From positions 62,001 to 126,000 of the forward strand of contig NZ_JAFUAG010000004.1 in the NCBI RefSeq assembly GCF_017464355.1: a stretch of DNA of 64,000 nt. The letters are read 5' to 3'. The translations under genes were made by a program, and so were the position numbers. Below, piece by piece: positions 33,264 through 41,974 of the stretch. The notes beneath the pieces were generated by a model that worked only from the letters and a program-made list of their open reading frames with translations, ran no database searches and was not told the DNA's origin. Numbering within the stretch: the stretch's first letter is position 1; every line of letters begins with the position of its first letter. This DNA is from Ruminococcus sp. GTDB lineage: Bacteria; Bacillota; Clostridia; Oscillospirales; Ruminococcaceae.

Positions 33264-34337
33264 TTAATCACCAAAAGAAACGCCCAGCGCTTTTGCGTAT
33301 TTTACCATCTGATCGTCCTCAGGCACGAACTTGGTCTTGCCTGCAACGTCCTCAAGCTTGTTCTCGGAAACTACTTCCTTTATCATAGCTACAGCATAGC
33401 CATACTTTTCCTTAGCTACCAGTTCAGCAGCATGAACACCGAACTTGGTTGCAAGCACTCTGTCGTAAGCAGAGGGGCTGCCGCCTCTGAGCATATGTCC
33501 GGGTATGCAGACCCTTGTTTCTCTGCCTGTCATCTGCTCTATCTGCTTGGCTATGCGGGAGGTCGCAGTGGTCAGGCCCTGTTCTGCACGGACCTTTGCA
33601 CGCTCCTTCTTCTTCATCTTAGCCTCAGCCTTATCGAAGGCGCCCTCAGCTACTGCCATTATGGAGAAGCCCTTGGAATCACGCTTTTCGCAGGCTTCAG
33701 CCAGCTTTTCGATATCATAGGGTATCTCAGGTATGACTATCATGTCTGCGCCGCCTGCTATGCCCGAATAGAGGGTGAGCCAGCCTGCCTTGTTGCCCAT
33801 TATCTCGGCTACCAGTATTCTTCCGTGGGAATTTGCGGTAGAATGTAATCTGTCGATAACATCTGTTGCAGTATCCACAGCAGTGTGGAAACCGAAAGTA
33901 ACGCTGGTGCCCCAGATGTCGTTGTCGATAGTCTTGGGCAGACCGATGACATTCAGCCCCTCGGTGGAAAGCAGGTTAGCCGTCTTGTGGGTGCCGTTGC
34001 CGCCCAGGGTCAGCAGACAATCCAGCTTCTGCTTTTTGTAGGTGGCTTTCATGGCCTTGACCTTGTCAACATTATCATCCTCGATGACCTGCATCATCTT
34101 GAAAGGAGTTCTCTTTGTACCGAAGATAGTACCGCCTGTGGTGAGTATGCCTGAAAAATCAGACTGCTTCATCTCCTTGCAGAGGCCGTTGATAAGTCCG
34201 TAGTAACCGTCGTGTATACCGATGATCTCTACATCTTCACCGAACTTTTCATAACAGGCCTTAGCCACACCTCTAATAGTAGCGTTAAGTCCGGGGCAGT
34301 CACCGCCGCTGGTCAGGATACCTATTCTTCTTTTCAT
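33264..34337 (-). CDS. pfkA: 6-phosphofructokinase (donor ATP or PPi uncertain)
   Basis: Phosphorylates fructose 6-phosphate. Family motifs: ILTSGGDCPGLNATIRG, LGGNGTHKTANLL, PKTIDNDIWGTSVTFGF, AEIMGNKAGWL. The donor-site motif is GGNGT with Gly115, typical of ATP enzymes (PPi enzymes have Asp), but Asn114 replaces the usual Asp and PKTIDND (Lys135) is the form common in PPi enzymes and group III ATP enzymes. The ATG at 34337 has AAAGGA 9 nt upstream. 357 aa. It starts 30 bp after a chemoreceptor gene with no terminator visible, so they may be co-transcribed. Confidence 0.9.
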   Translation of the reverse strand: MKRRIGILTSGGDCPGLNATIRGVAKACYEKFGEDVEIIGIHDGYYGLINGLCKEMKQSDFSGILTTGGTIFGTKRTPFKMMQVIEDDNVDKVKAMKATYKKQKLDCLLTLGGNGTHKTANLLSTEGLNVIGLPKTIDNDIWGTSVTFGFHTAVDTATDVIDRLHSTANSHGRILVAEIMGNKAGWLTLYSGIAGGADMIVIPEIPYDIEKLAEACEKRDSKGFSIMAVAEGAFDKAEAKMKKKERAKVRAEQGLTTATSRIAKQIEQMTGRETRVCIPGHMLRGGSPSAYDRVLATKFGVHAAELVAKEKYGYAVAMIKEVVSENKLEDVAGKTKFVPEDDQMVKYAKALGVSFGD

Positions 34338-34367
34338 ATTATCAATTCCTTTCTCTGGCAAAATTTA

Positions 34368-36470
34368 TCAATACTTATCGTCTTCGTCATCAGTAAATGC
34401 AGTTTCACCGTATTGGTCTTCCATACCGCTGTCGGCGGCCTCGGGGGTGAAATCCTCGGCATCATTGTAATCATACTTCATAACACCGCTGATAGGTCTT
34501 ACCTCGTCGCTGAGCCTGAATCTTGCTATCATGTTCTTGAGTATGAGCGATTGACTTGAAAGCTCTTCGCTGGCGGAGGCTGTACCTACTGACGCGGAAG
34601 TGTTAGCTGAAACAACAGAGGATATCTGGACAAGACCTGTGTTTATCTGAGCGATAGCTTCTGTCTGAGCCTCGGAAGCGTCAGAGATGTTCTTTACCAG
34701 CGCCTGTATCTCGTTGGAGCCCTCAACTATGCTGCCCAGAGATTCGGCTGTCTTTTCAGCTATCTGTGAACCCTTGGATACAGCAGAGGAAGAATTCTCG
34801 ATGAGTGAAGCCGTCTGCTTTGCTGCCTCTGCCGAACGGGAAGCAAGTCTTCTCACTTCGTCTGCTACGACACCGAAGCCCTTTGAACCCTCGCGGGCAG
34901 CTTCAACTGCCGCATTAAGTGCAAGTATGTTGGTCTGGAAAGCGATGTCATCAATGACCTTGATGATCTTGGATATCTCTTCTGAAGATATGCGTATCTC
35001 ATTGATAGCGCTGAGCATATTGCTCATGTCATCGTTGCAGGTGCCGATAGCATCAGCATTTCTGGCAACGATAGTGTTTGCGTTCTTGGCGTCATTAGCA
35101 TTCTGCTCGACCTGCTTTGAAACATCTTTCAGTGTAACGGAAAGCTCCTCTATAGCCGAAGCCTGTTGAGTAGAACCCTGTGACACAGACTGTGCCGAAT
35201 TAGACACCTGCACCGCCCCTGTGTTGACCTGTTCAGCAGCGGTATTTATAGAAGCAAATGTATCTGACAGTGAATTGAGTATCTCGTTGAAGGTATTCTT
35301 TATTTGCTGGAAATCTCCCTTGAAAGTACCCTCCATGCGGTGGCAGAGGTTGCCTTCGGAGATCTGGTTGAGGGCTATGGTGATAAGGTTGATATACTGC
35401 CTCAGGCAGACGATAGTTTCCTCCAGTGAGCTTGTCAGTACACCAAGCTCGTCCTTGGAATACCATACATCAACAGGTGCTGAAAGGTTGCCCTGGGCAA
35501 GCTGTCTTATACGTGCGGTAGCCGAAACGATAGGCTTTGATATCCTTCTGGAGAATATGATAGAGAGCAGTATAGTCAGCACCAGCAGGATTATGGCTAT
35601 AATGATTATCCAGCGGAAGGTAACTGATGTCATATCGCTGAAATCATCGGGGGTAAGGGCATAAACTATCATGGAGTTGAAGTAGACCGTATCAGCCGAA
35701 CCGTAAACATATTCATGTCCGTTGAAGCTGAATTCGCCCGAACTTTCTTTCTTGGATATCATCTGCTGGGCAGCCTCACCGAGAGATTTGAATGATGAGT
35801 CGGAGCCTGCGCTGGAGATAAGGTTCACATTTTCAAGCTCGGAAACAGTGTCGGTATGCATCAGAACACTGCCCTCGCTGTCAAGAATGAAAGCGTAACC
35901 TGCCTCACCAGTAGAGGCCTTTGCAAAGGTCTCTTCCAGTACAGAAGAATCAATGACGGCAGCCGCTATCAGATCTCTGCCGCCCTTGAAAAAGCTCTGA
36001 AGTACACAGAATTTGCGGCCTTTCCTGTTGTTGCGGTTGTAGTAATATAGCTTGCTGACGACAGGTGACTGCTGCTGCACGGCCTTATCTATATATTCCC
36101 TCTGTATAAGTGAAAAATCATCATTATTTGTGGAATACATCATCTGTCCCGCAGAACCGATTATGGAATAAGAGATCTTGCCCTGCAGCTCATCAGGAAA
36201 CTGTCCCGCAAGAACTTCGACCATCTGTTCCTCGTCTTCGGCATAGGTAAATGCCGTGCTGGAACAAGCCTGGTACATATCATTGACATATTCCTGCACC
36301 GAGCCGTTGAAATTGTTGGCACCCTGTATAGCCAGCGGCTTCGCCGAACTCATGAGTGTGTCCTTGGTGGTCTTGCTTATGGCTTTTATAGCCACAAAAT
36401 CCAGGACAAAAATGATGACCAATGCTGCAACGAACATTATCAGCAGCAATTTTGTACGAATTGTTTTCAT
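34368..36470 (-). CDS. Methyl-accepting chemotaxis protein with extracellular Cache-like domain
   Basis: A 700-aa chemoreceptor. Membrane helix 1 is at residues 8-30 (LLLIMFVAALVIIFVLDFVA), an outer dCache-like region with YYNRNNRKGRKFCVLQSFFKGG and GYAFILDSEGSVLMHTD extends to about 275, and helix 2 (WIIIIAIILLVLTILLSIIF) is followed by HAMP (RRISKPIVSATARIRQLAQG) and the signalling domain with the hairpin DIAFQTNILALNAAVEAAR. It relays ligand binding to CheA/CheW, none of which is in the window. GGGAGG precedes the ATG. The C-terminal tail is acidic with no CheR-binding pentapeptide recognised. Confidence 0.94.
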   Translation of the reverse strand: MKTIRTKLLLIMFVAALVIIFVLDFVAIKAISKTTKDTLMSSAKPLAIQGANNFNGSVQEYVNDMYQACSSTAFTYAEDEEQMVEVLAGQFPDELQGKISYSIIGSAGQMMYSTNNDDFSLIQREYIDKAVQQQSPVVSKLYYYNRNNRKGRKFCVLQSFFKGGRDLIAAAVIDSSVLEETFAKASTGEAGYAFILDSEGSVLMHTDTVSELENVNLISSAGSDSSFKSLGEAAQQMISKKESSGEFSFNGHEYVYGSADTVYFNSMIVYALTPDDFSDMTSVTFRWIIIIAIILLVLTILLSIIFSRRISKPIVSATARIRQLAQGNLSAPVDVWYSKDELGVLTSSLEETIVCLRQYINLITIALNQISEGNLCHRMEGTFKGDFQQIKNTFNEILNSLSDTFASINTAAEQVNTGAVQVSNSAQSVSQGSTQQASAIEELSVTLKDVSKQVEQNANDAKNANTIVARNADAIGTCNDDMSNMLSAINEIRISSEEISKIIKVIDDIAFQTNILALNAAVEAAREGSKGFGVVADEVRRLASRSAEAAKQTASLIENSSSAVSKGSQIAEKTAESLGSIVEGSNEIQALVKNISDASEAQTEAIAQINTGLVQISSVVSANTSASVGTASASEELSSQSLILKNMIARFRLSDEVRPISGVMKYDYNDAEDFTPEAADSGMEDQYGETAFTDDEDDKY

Positions 36471-36532
36471 CGCGGTACCTCCCCGTTAAAAAATTTATCA
36501 AAATGCTTAAATTCATATTTCATCTGAATAAA

Positions 36533-36561
36533 AGTATATCATATTTGCACAATTTTTTCAA
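36533..36561 (-). promoter_or_regulatory. Sigma-A promoter of the chemoreceptor gene
   Basis: TTGAAA and TATACT separated by 17 bp on the minus strand, 63 bp before the ATG. The plus-strand deacetylase gene starts divergently. Confidence 0.75.
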
Positions 36562-36658
36562 GAGCGTAAAGTCATTTTTTTGAATTTTTTCAGAAGAAAC
36601 AGCATATATACTAAAAGAAAGGTGCCAAATATATTATTCTTGACATGGAGGTATAGCA

Positions 36659-37552
36659 GTGTTCAAAACGATAAAACTCAGCAAACTGCTTGTTGCAGTG
36701 CTTGCAATGCTTGTACTGTCAGCGGGCGCTTTCACCTGTTTCAGCGGGAAAGCACAGGTGAACAAAGAAGAAAAGTCAGCAAGGGAAGGCATAGAAGTAC
36801 CTATAATAATGTATCACAGCGTACAGCTTGACCCCGACAAATGCAATGAATACACAGTTACACTTGACCAGCTGGAAAGTGACATAGAATATATAAAGCA
36901 AAATAACTTTACACCTGTTTTCATGAATGACCTCATAAGATATGTCAACTATAACGGCGAGCTGCCTGACAAGCCGATCGTCTTGACATTTGATGACGGC
37001 TTTTACAACAATTATGAGTACATGATAGGTCTGCTTAAAAAGGAGAAAGTCAAGGCAGTGATATCAGTTGTGGGGTCATATACGATAAATGCCTCCGAAA
37101 GCGGCGATGTACCCTCGGCTGCATACTCATATCTGCGGTGGTGCGATATAAACGAGATGAGAGAAAGCGGCTACTATGAATTCTGCAACCACAGCTACGA
37201 TATGCACAAGCTGGAAGACAGGAAAGGTGTGCTGAAACGCAGTGATGAGTCCCCCGACGCTTACCGCCATGCCCTGATAACAGATATAGACGGGTTGCAG
37301 AAGCTGTTTGAAACAAACTGCGATTTCAGGCCTAATGTTTTCACATACCCCTACGGCTTCAACAGCGAAGCCTCCGAAGAAACCCTGAAAGCCCTGGGTT
37401 TTGAGGCTACCCTTGGTGTGGAGGAAAAGCCTAATTACATAGTAAAAGGCTGCAGCGAATGTCTTTACAGGCTGAACAGATATAACCGTTCGGGACTGAC
37501 AGATACTGAAAGCTTTATGAAAGTTGTGCTTGGAAACAGTGAAAACAGTTGA
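36659..37552 (+). CDS. Polysaccharide deacetylase (NodB-type), secreted or membrane-anchored
   Basis: Carbohydrate esterase 4 family, removing acetyl groups from peptidoglycan or other glycans. The N-terminus has a hydrophobic segment (LLVAVLAMLVLSAGAFTCF). Motif 1 is LTFDDGFYNN (catalytic Asp and metal Asp), motif 2 EFCNHSYDMH with the metal His pair, motif 3 TYPYGF. IIMYHSVQLD is typical of the family start. 297 aa. Translation starts at GTG 36659 with GGAGG 7 nt upstream. The cohesin-like gene starts 56 bp later from its own promoter. Confidence 0.9.
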   Translation: MFKTIKLSKLLVAVLAMLVLSAGAFTCFSGKAQVNKEEKSAREGIEVPIIMYHSVQLDPDKCNEYTVTLDQLESDIEYIKQNNFTPVFMNDLIRYVNYNGELPDKPIVLTFDDGFYNNYEYMIGLLKKEKVKAVISVVGSYTINASESGDVPSAAYSYLRWCDINEMRESGYYEFCNHSYDMHKLEDRKGVLKRSDESPDAYRHALITDIDGLQKLFETNCDFRPNVFTYPYGFNSEASEETLKALGFEATLGVEEKPNYIVKGCSECLYRLNRYNRSGLTDTESFMKVVLGNSENS

Positions 37553-37577
37553 CCTCACTGAAAATCTGTTGTATAAT
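37549..37577 (+). promoter_or_regulatory. Sigma-A promoter of the cohesin-like gene
   Basis: TTGACC and a perfect TATAAT separated by 17 bp. The -35 box overlaps the stop codon of the deacetylase gene. Confidence 0.8.
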
Positions 37578-37607
37578 ATAAAGACAGAGATATATAGGAG
37601 GTACAAC

Positions 37608-38660
37608 ATGAAACTAAAAACCATCGCCTGCACGTTAGCGGCCGCAGCCCTCATGCAGATGACCGCAGCCGCAGACACTATTGAAACATTGAATGTTCCG
37701 TCTTCTCAGATAACAGGAGATACTTTCCCTGTTCAGATAACCATTAACTCAGACCAGAACATTGGCTATATGCAGGCTGTACTTAATTATGATGACAGCA
37801 TCATCGAATTTGTTGACGGTGATGCCGTTGGCGGAGGTGGTGCAATAACCGTCAACACCTTCCCCATGTCGAACCCTGACCAGATCGATTGTGTGCTGAA
37901 TTTCAGGGCTGTCGGAGAGGGCTATTCAGATATAACCCTTGGCAACGGATATGTTTTCTCACCTGACGGCATTGTTCTTGCGGAACTGAATTCTACCGCT
38001 TCTGTGGAAGTGATTTCCGACCAGCCTCAGCAGCCTGATGATGCGGAGGATAAAGACACCCCCGATGCTCCCGCAGAAACAGTTTCGCAGGAAACAGAAA
38101 GCAAGCCCGAAGATGACAGCAGCGAGGCAGCAGTGACTTCTGCGCCCGATGAGAGCGTCCACGAGTCACAGGCAGAAACTCAGCCTGAAACTTCTCAGCC
38201 CGAGGCTGCTGTTGTCCCAAAGGGCTACCTTGCTTCCCTATCCTGTGATGCAGGTGTGCTTGACCCTGCATTTTCCTACGATGTATTTGCGTATACCGTT
38301 TACGTTGACAGTGATACCGAGAACGTCAAGTTCAATGCTGTCCCATCAGACACAAATGATGTCATAACTTATTCATCAGACGGAAAGCTTGACCATGGCA
38401 AGAATGTAAGGAAGATAACTGTGACCTCCGATGAGGGCACAGAAACTGTTTACACAGTTACTGTTTTCCGTGATGAAGAGGGCGCGGACAGCAGCAGTAA
38501 AAGCGACAGTTCCGACGGAAAAACTGAGCGCGATAAGTTCAAAGATCTGCTGAACCCTGCGCTGGCAATTATTCTTGTGACACTTGTGGTGGCTCTGTTC
38601 ATAGTCATCATGTGGATAAAGAGCCTTGGCAAAAACAAGAAAGGCAAGAGAAAGAAATGA
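37608..38660 (+). CDS. Cell-surface protein: cohesin-like domain, cadherin-like beta-sandwich, C-terminal membrane anchor
   Basis: A 350-aa secreted protein. A signal peptide (MKLKTIACTLAAAALMQMTA) leads into a cohesin-like beta-sandwich of about 120 residues with PVQITINSDQNIGYMQAVLN and YDDSIIEFV. A Pro/Glu/Thr linker follows, then a cadherin-like beta-sandwich (LASLSCDAGVLDPAFSYDVF, ending TVTVFRDE), a Ser/Asp stretch, one membrane helix (LAIILVTLVVALFIVIMWI) and a basic tail. Cohesins bind dockerins on secreted enzymes in cellulosome-forming ruminococci; no dockerin gene is in the window. AGGAGG is 6 nt before the ATG. Dockerin binding is inferred. Confidence 0.78.
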   Translation: MKLKTIACTLAAAALMQMTAAADTIETLNVPSSQITGDTFPVQITINSDQNIGYMQAVLNYDDSIIEFVDGDAVGGGGAITVNTFPMSNPDQIDCVLNFRAVGEGYSDITLGNGYVFSPDGIVLAELNSTASVEVISDQPQQPDDAEDKDTPDAPAETVSQETESKPEDDSSEAAVTSAPDESVHESQAETQPETSQPEAAVVPKGYLASLSCDAGVLDPAFSYDVFAYTVYVDSDTENVKFNAVPSDTNDVITYSSDGKLDHGKNVRKITVTSDEGTETVYTVTVFRDEEGADSSSKSDSSDGKTERDKFKDLLNPALAIILVTLVVALFIVIMWIKSLGKNKKGKRKK

Positions 38661-38666
38661 ATGATA

Positions 38667-38699
38667 AAGCCCGAAAGCTTGCACTTTCGGGCTTTTTTT
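38667..38699 (+). terminator. Intrinsic terminator after the cohesin-like gene
   Basis: Stem GCCCGAAAG with CTTTCGGGC, 6-nt loop, followed by seven T. It abuts the stop of the convergent SDR gene. Confidence 0.93.
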
Positions 38700-38700
38700 A

Positions 38701-39717
38701 TCAGAAGTCTATTATCCTGAAATCCTTGAAAAATGTTCCGCTGTCCTTTATCTTTTCGTCATCAAGGTGGAGAGTCATGGGGTAAAGTACCCTGACAGCA
38801 CCGTCCTCATAGGAAAGATAGGGCGTGAAATCCTTGCTTATCTCATACCCGGGAGGAAACTGGTTTGACACCCAGCCGGGGTCAGTAGAATAGACAAAGA
38901 TACGGTCACGGGCATAGTCTGAGGCTATGGAATGGGTCATCATATTCAAAGAAGCTTTAGCCATATTGGTGTGGACATGGCGGGCTAGCTTCTGCTTGGT
39001 ATTGAACCTGCCCTCGACCGAACTTACATTGAGTACAAAAGTGTTCACCTTACTGCTGTAAGCCAGACAAACCCGCAGGCCGCTTGTCAGCATGAAAGGC
39101 GCTGTCACATTTATCAGCTGTACTTCCAGCAGCTCCTGTGGGGTTATCTCCTCAGACTTTCTTACCCAGGAGTTGTTGTTATCGGTCTCGCCGTAATCTA
39201 CCGCATTTATGCTTGGCATGATAGAAAAGCTGTTTTCTGCCTGCACCATGGGAAACAGCTTGCTGCTCTCAAGCCGAAGCTCGCTTTCGTGGGCGATAAG
39301 CTGTCGGTAATATTCATTTGATCTCTTCACCGTCTGGGCAGCGTTGTTAACGAGGATATCCAGCTTTCCGCCGCACTGCACCTTTATCTGCTGAATAAGC
39401 TCATGCAGGCGGTCAACACGCATAAGGTCAAAGCCTATTATAGTAAGCCTGTCCCTGAATTTTTCATAGTCGGGCTCCTGCATATATTTTTCCAGGGCAG
39501 ACCTGGGATATCTGGTAACGGCGATGACATTGGCACCCTGTCTTAACAGCCTCAGACACACAGCATAGCCTATCTTTATGCGGCCGCCTGTGACAAGAGC
39601 ATTCCTGCCTGTCAGGTCGCAGAAGACGCCACGCATCTCATCGTTGAGCGCTCTGCACTCGGGACAAATGCCGTATTCCTCCATATTCCGTTTTCTGCAC
39701 ATCAGACATATCCTCAT
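38701..39717 (-). CDS. SDR-family protein with N-terminal zinc ribbon and altered active site
   Basis: A 338-aa Rossmann-fold protein of the short-chain dehydrogenase family. The N-terminus has two CxxC pairs (Cys4, Cys7, Cys18, Cys21), likely a zinc ribbon. The NAD(P)-binding loop is ALVTGGRIKIGYAV, and DILVNNAAQT (NNAG-like) and NVSS are conserved. The catalytic YxxxK is replaced by T250-NMA-K254, so classical proton transfer by Tyr is missing. Such HTNMAK-type SDRs form a recognisable subgroup, also seen in eukaryotes. GGAGG lies 7 nt before the ATG. Substrate unknown. Confidence 0.85.
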   Translation of the reverse strand: MRICLMCRKRNMEEYGICPECRALNDEMRGVFCDLTGRNALVTGGRIKIGYAVCLRLLRQGANVIAVTRYPRSALEKYMQEPDYEKFRDRLTIIGFDLMRVDRLHELIQQIKVQCGGKLDILVNNAAQTVKRSNEYYRQLIAHESELRLESSKLFPMVQAENSFSIMPSINAVDYGETDNNNSWVRKSEEITPQELLEVQLINVTAPFMLTSGLRVCLAYSSKVNTFVLNVSSVEGRFNTKQKLARHVHTNMAKASLNMMTHSIASDYARDRIFVYSTDPGWVSNQFPPGYEISKDFTPYLSYEDGAVRVLYPMTLHLDDEKIKDSGTFFKDFRIIDF

Positions 39718-39811
39718 GCTGTTCCTCCGCACCGACTAAGCTTAGCTGTCGGCATTTAATGTTATAATACACTGATGATTATAGCACAGCATGATAAAAA
39801 AGTCAAACTGT

Positions 39812-40663
39812 TCAGGTCATGAACTCGACCTTTCCCGAGTACCTTGCCCTGTCTATGACTTCGTTGAAATCATTGCAAAGCACCGAATATTTCAGATCTT
39901 CCCCGATCCTTACAGCGCCGCAGTGCAGCGAGACCGGGACTACTCCGCCGGAATATGCCACCTTATCACCGTTCCGTGAAAGCACTTTTTCCGCCAGGAC
40001 TGATACTTTGTCAGTATCGCAGCTTTCGGTGATCATGGCAAACTCATCACCGCCAAGCCTCAGGCAGATCATGTTATCCTCAGCAGCTTCATTTATCCTG
40101 CGGAAAGCTTCCAGTATGACCTTATCCCCAGCTTCTCTGCCAAGCTGCTCATTTACGGGCATAAGGTTGATGACATCAAAACACAGGACGTAAGTACCTG
40201 CCTTAGAACCAAGATAATCATAGAATTCGCTGATATCGTACTTCTTGACTCTCATATAATCATTCCTCTCAACATACTCAGGGTTAAGGGCGGGATAAAG
40301 ACCGCAGTCGCCTTTCCAGTTTTTCCTGAACTTTGATGGTGACACGCCCCATACCTTAGTAAAGGCCCGTGTGAAGACTTCGTGGGAGTTATAGCCGTAT
40401 TTCATGGCAGCATCAAGCACCGAGATCTCATGCTCCATAAGGTCTCGGCCTGCAAGGGTAAGGCGACGCTTCTGGATATACTCTTTTATGCTGTAGTGAG
40501 TGCAGTATTTCCAGGTCTTCTGAAGAGAGGAAAGCGAAACATAACAAGCCGCAGCGATGTCCTCCTGTGATATCTCCTCACAAAGATGACTTTCGATGTA
40601 CCCCAGCGCAGTTACGAACGTTGTAAAGCCGTGGTCAAATCTCTGTTCTTCTTTAGTTGTCAT
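39812..40663 (-). CDS. AraC-type HTH protein fused to a GGDEF domain
   Basis: A 283-aa protein. Residues 10-115 form an AraC/XylS DNA-binding domain (HLCEEISQEDIAAACYVSLS, GYNSHEVFTRAFTKVWGVSPS). Residues 145-283 form a GGDEF domain with the intact motif LRLGGDEFAMI (204-208) and VCFDVINLMPVNEQLG. GGDEF domains make or bind cyclic di-GMP, so the protein could couple it to transcription. The GGDEF part is short and lacks an obvious RxxD inhibitory site. AAAGGGG is 8 nt before the ATG. Target genes unknown. Confidence 0.85.
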   Translation of the reverse strand: MTTKEEQRFDHGFTTFVTALGYIESHLCEEISQEDIAAACYVSLSSLQKTWKYCTHYSIKEYIQKRRLTLAGRDLMEHEISVLDAAMKYGYNSHEVFTRAFTKVWGVSPSKFRKNWKGDCGLYPALNPEYVERNDYMRVKKYDISEFYDYLGSKAGTYVLCFDVINLMPVNEQLGREAGDKVILEAFRRINEAAEDNMICLRLGGDEFAMITESCDTDKVSVLAEKVLSRNGDKVAYSGGVVPVSLHCGAVRIGEDLKYSVLCNDFNEVIDRARYSGKVEFMT

Positions 40664-40753
40664 ATGTTTCACCCCTTTATTGAGATATCAGTATATCTAC
40701 TATAGTTCTATTATAGCACGCTTTTTCATAACTGTCTTGATTTTTTGAGTATT

Positions 40754-41881
40754 TCAAGAAAATAATCCTGCCAGGGTCTCGCCTATAAGTTCCCCCGAAT
40801 ACTGAGCCTGTTCTAAGGAGTTGCCGTGGCTGCCGACTTCAATGAGAAGAGCCCCTGTGGAAAGATCCTGATTATAGAACCTCGTATCAAAGAGTACAGG
40901 CCGTGTCAGGCCGTTATGCTCACTTTCAAGCCGTGACTGAAGCTTGCAGGCAAACTTGAAGTTCTCCCTGAAATCAGGAAGATCACCAGAACCTTCATCA
41001 GCACAGGATATGAGCATTATCTGCGCCGCTTCCCTGCCATCTATATCTGCCACGGGAGCAATTCTGGTGCCGTCCTCCCGTTCAATGCCGTCACGGTGAA
41101 CATCAAGACATACCTTTATTGAGGGATACTTCGCAAGTATCTTCTGTACAGCATCTCGGCTGGAATAATAAGCGTCATCATAGCTGGGCTGGTCATGGAC
41201 AAGAGTATCGTGAATATAGGGAACGCCTGCCTCGTCCAGCTTGGCGCATATCCTGTCGCCTACCGAGATTATGTTCTTGTCACGCTCAGTGGTCTTGCCG
41301 TAAAAATCCTTGTCATACCATTCTTTGTCCTCCAGCGCAAAGCTTTCGGTGGCATGAGTATGGTAGATGAGTATGACAGGCTCGCCCTCGTTGAACTCCG
41401 TGTCAAAAGGCAGGTCTTCCCTGCTGAGTTCGATCAGTTCCCTGTTTGGTATATCAGTGCAGTTACGCACCTGTCCTCCGCCGTCAAGGTCAAAGAAAGC
41501 GTCATCATCATAGTGACCATAGGTGTACTTTTGTATGACCCCGTCATGGTCAGTAAGACCTGTGGGGTATGGTATGAGGTCATTGATATCATCTGCGGGC
41601 AAGGGGCTGGGTATCTCGGCAGAAGTCCGTTCCGGCTCAGTTTCCTCTTTTGCTGTAGCGATATCCCAGTATGAAAACTCAGATATCTCTGCCCCCGCAG
41701 GTACAGCCTGCTTTGGACCCACAGACTTTTTCCTTTCTTTCACCAGCATTAACCTTGAAGCTCCCTCAGCTATAGCTGTGAACTTATGGGAGTATCTGGC
41801 AAAGCCGAAAATTGTCATAGGCAACACAAAAGCCCCGAAGATAACAAGCACAGCCCGTCTGCAAACAATTTTTAGTTCCAT
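40754..41881 (-). CDS. spoIIP: Stage II sporulation protein P
   Basis: Peptidoglycan amidase/endopeptidase of the SpoIID-M-P engulfment machine in the mother-cell membrane. One N-terminal membrane segment (AVLVIFGAFVLPMTIFGFA) precedes a variable linker and the amidase domain with PVILIYHTHATESF, SVGDRICAKLDEAGVPYIHD, HDQPSYDDAYYSSRDAV and VCLDVHRDG. The C-terminal LLIEVGSHGNSLEQA is the family signature. 375 aa. It is in the sigma-E regulon in Bacillus; no clear promoter was seen. Divergent from the VanY-like gene at 41975. Confidence 0.94.
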   Translation of the reverse strand: MELKIVCRRAVLVIFGAFVLPMTIFGFARYSHKFTAIAEGASRLMLVKERKKSVGPKQAVPAGAEISEFSYWDIATAKEETEPERTSAEIPSPLPADDINDLIPYPTGLTDHDGVIQKYTYGHYDDDAFFDLDGGGQVRNCTDIPNRELIELSREDLPFDTEFNEGEPVILIYHTHATESFALEDKEWYDKDFYGKTTERDKNIISVGDRICAKLDEAGVPYIHDTLVHDQPSYDDAYYSSRDAVQKILAKYPSIKVCLDVHRDGIEREDGTRIAPVADIDGREAAQIMLISCADEGSGDLPDFRENFKFACKLQSRLESEHNGLTRPVLFDTRFYNQDLSTGALLIEVGSHGNSLEQAQYSGELIGETLAGLFS

Positions 41882-41974
41882 AAAACCACCTCAGGATAAT
41901 TATATTCGGGACAGGCAGTATTATGCGAACAAAACTCAGAACAACTGCATATGATAATAAAAACGGAGGATCAC

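Noticed and set aside
33505-34559. Long plus-strand frames opposite pfkA and the chemoreceptor
   Set aside because: Shadows of conserved minus-strand genes, without ribosome sites.
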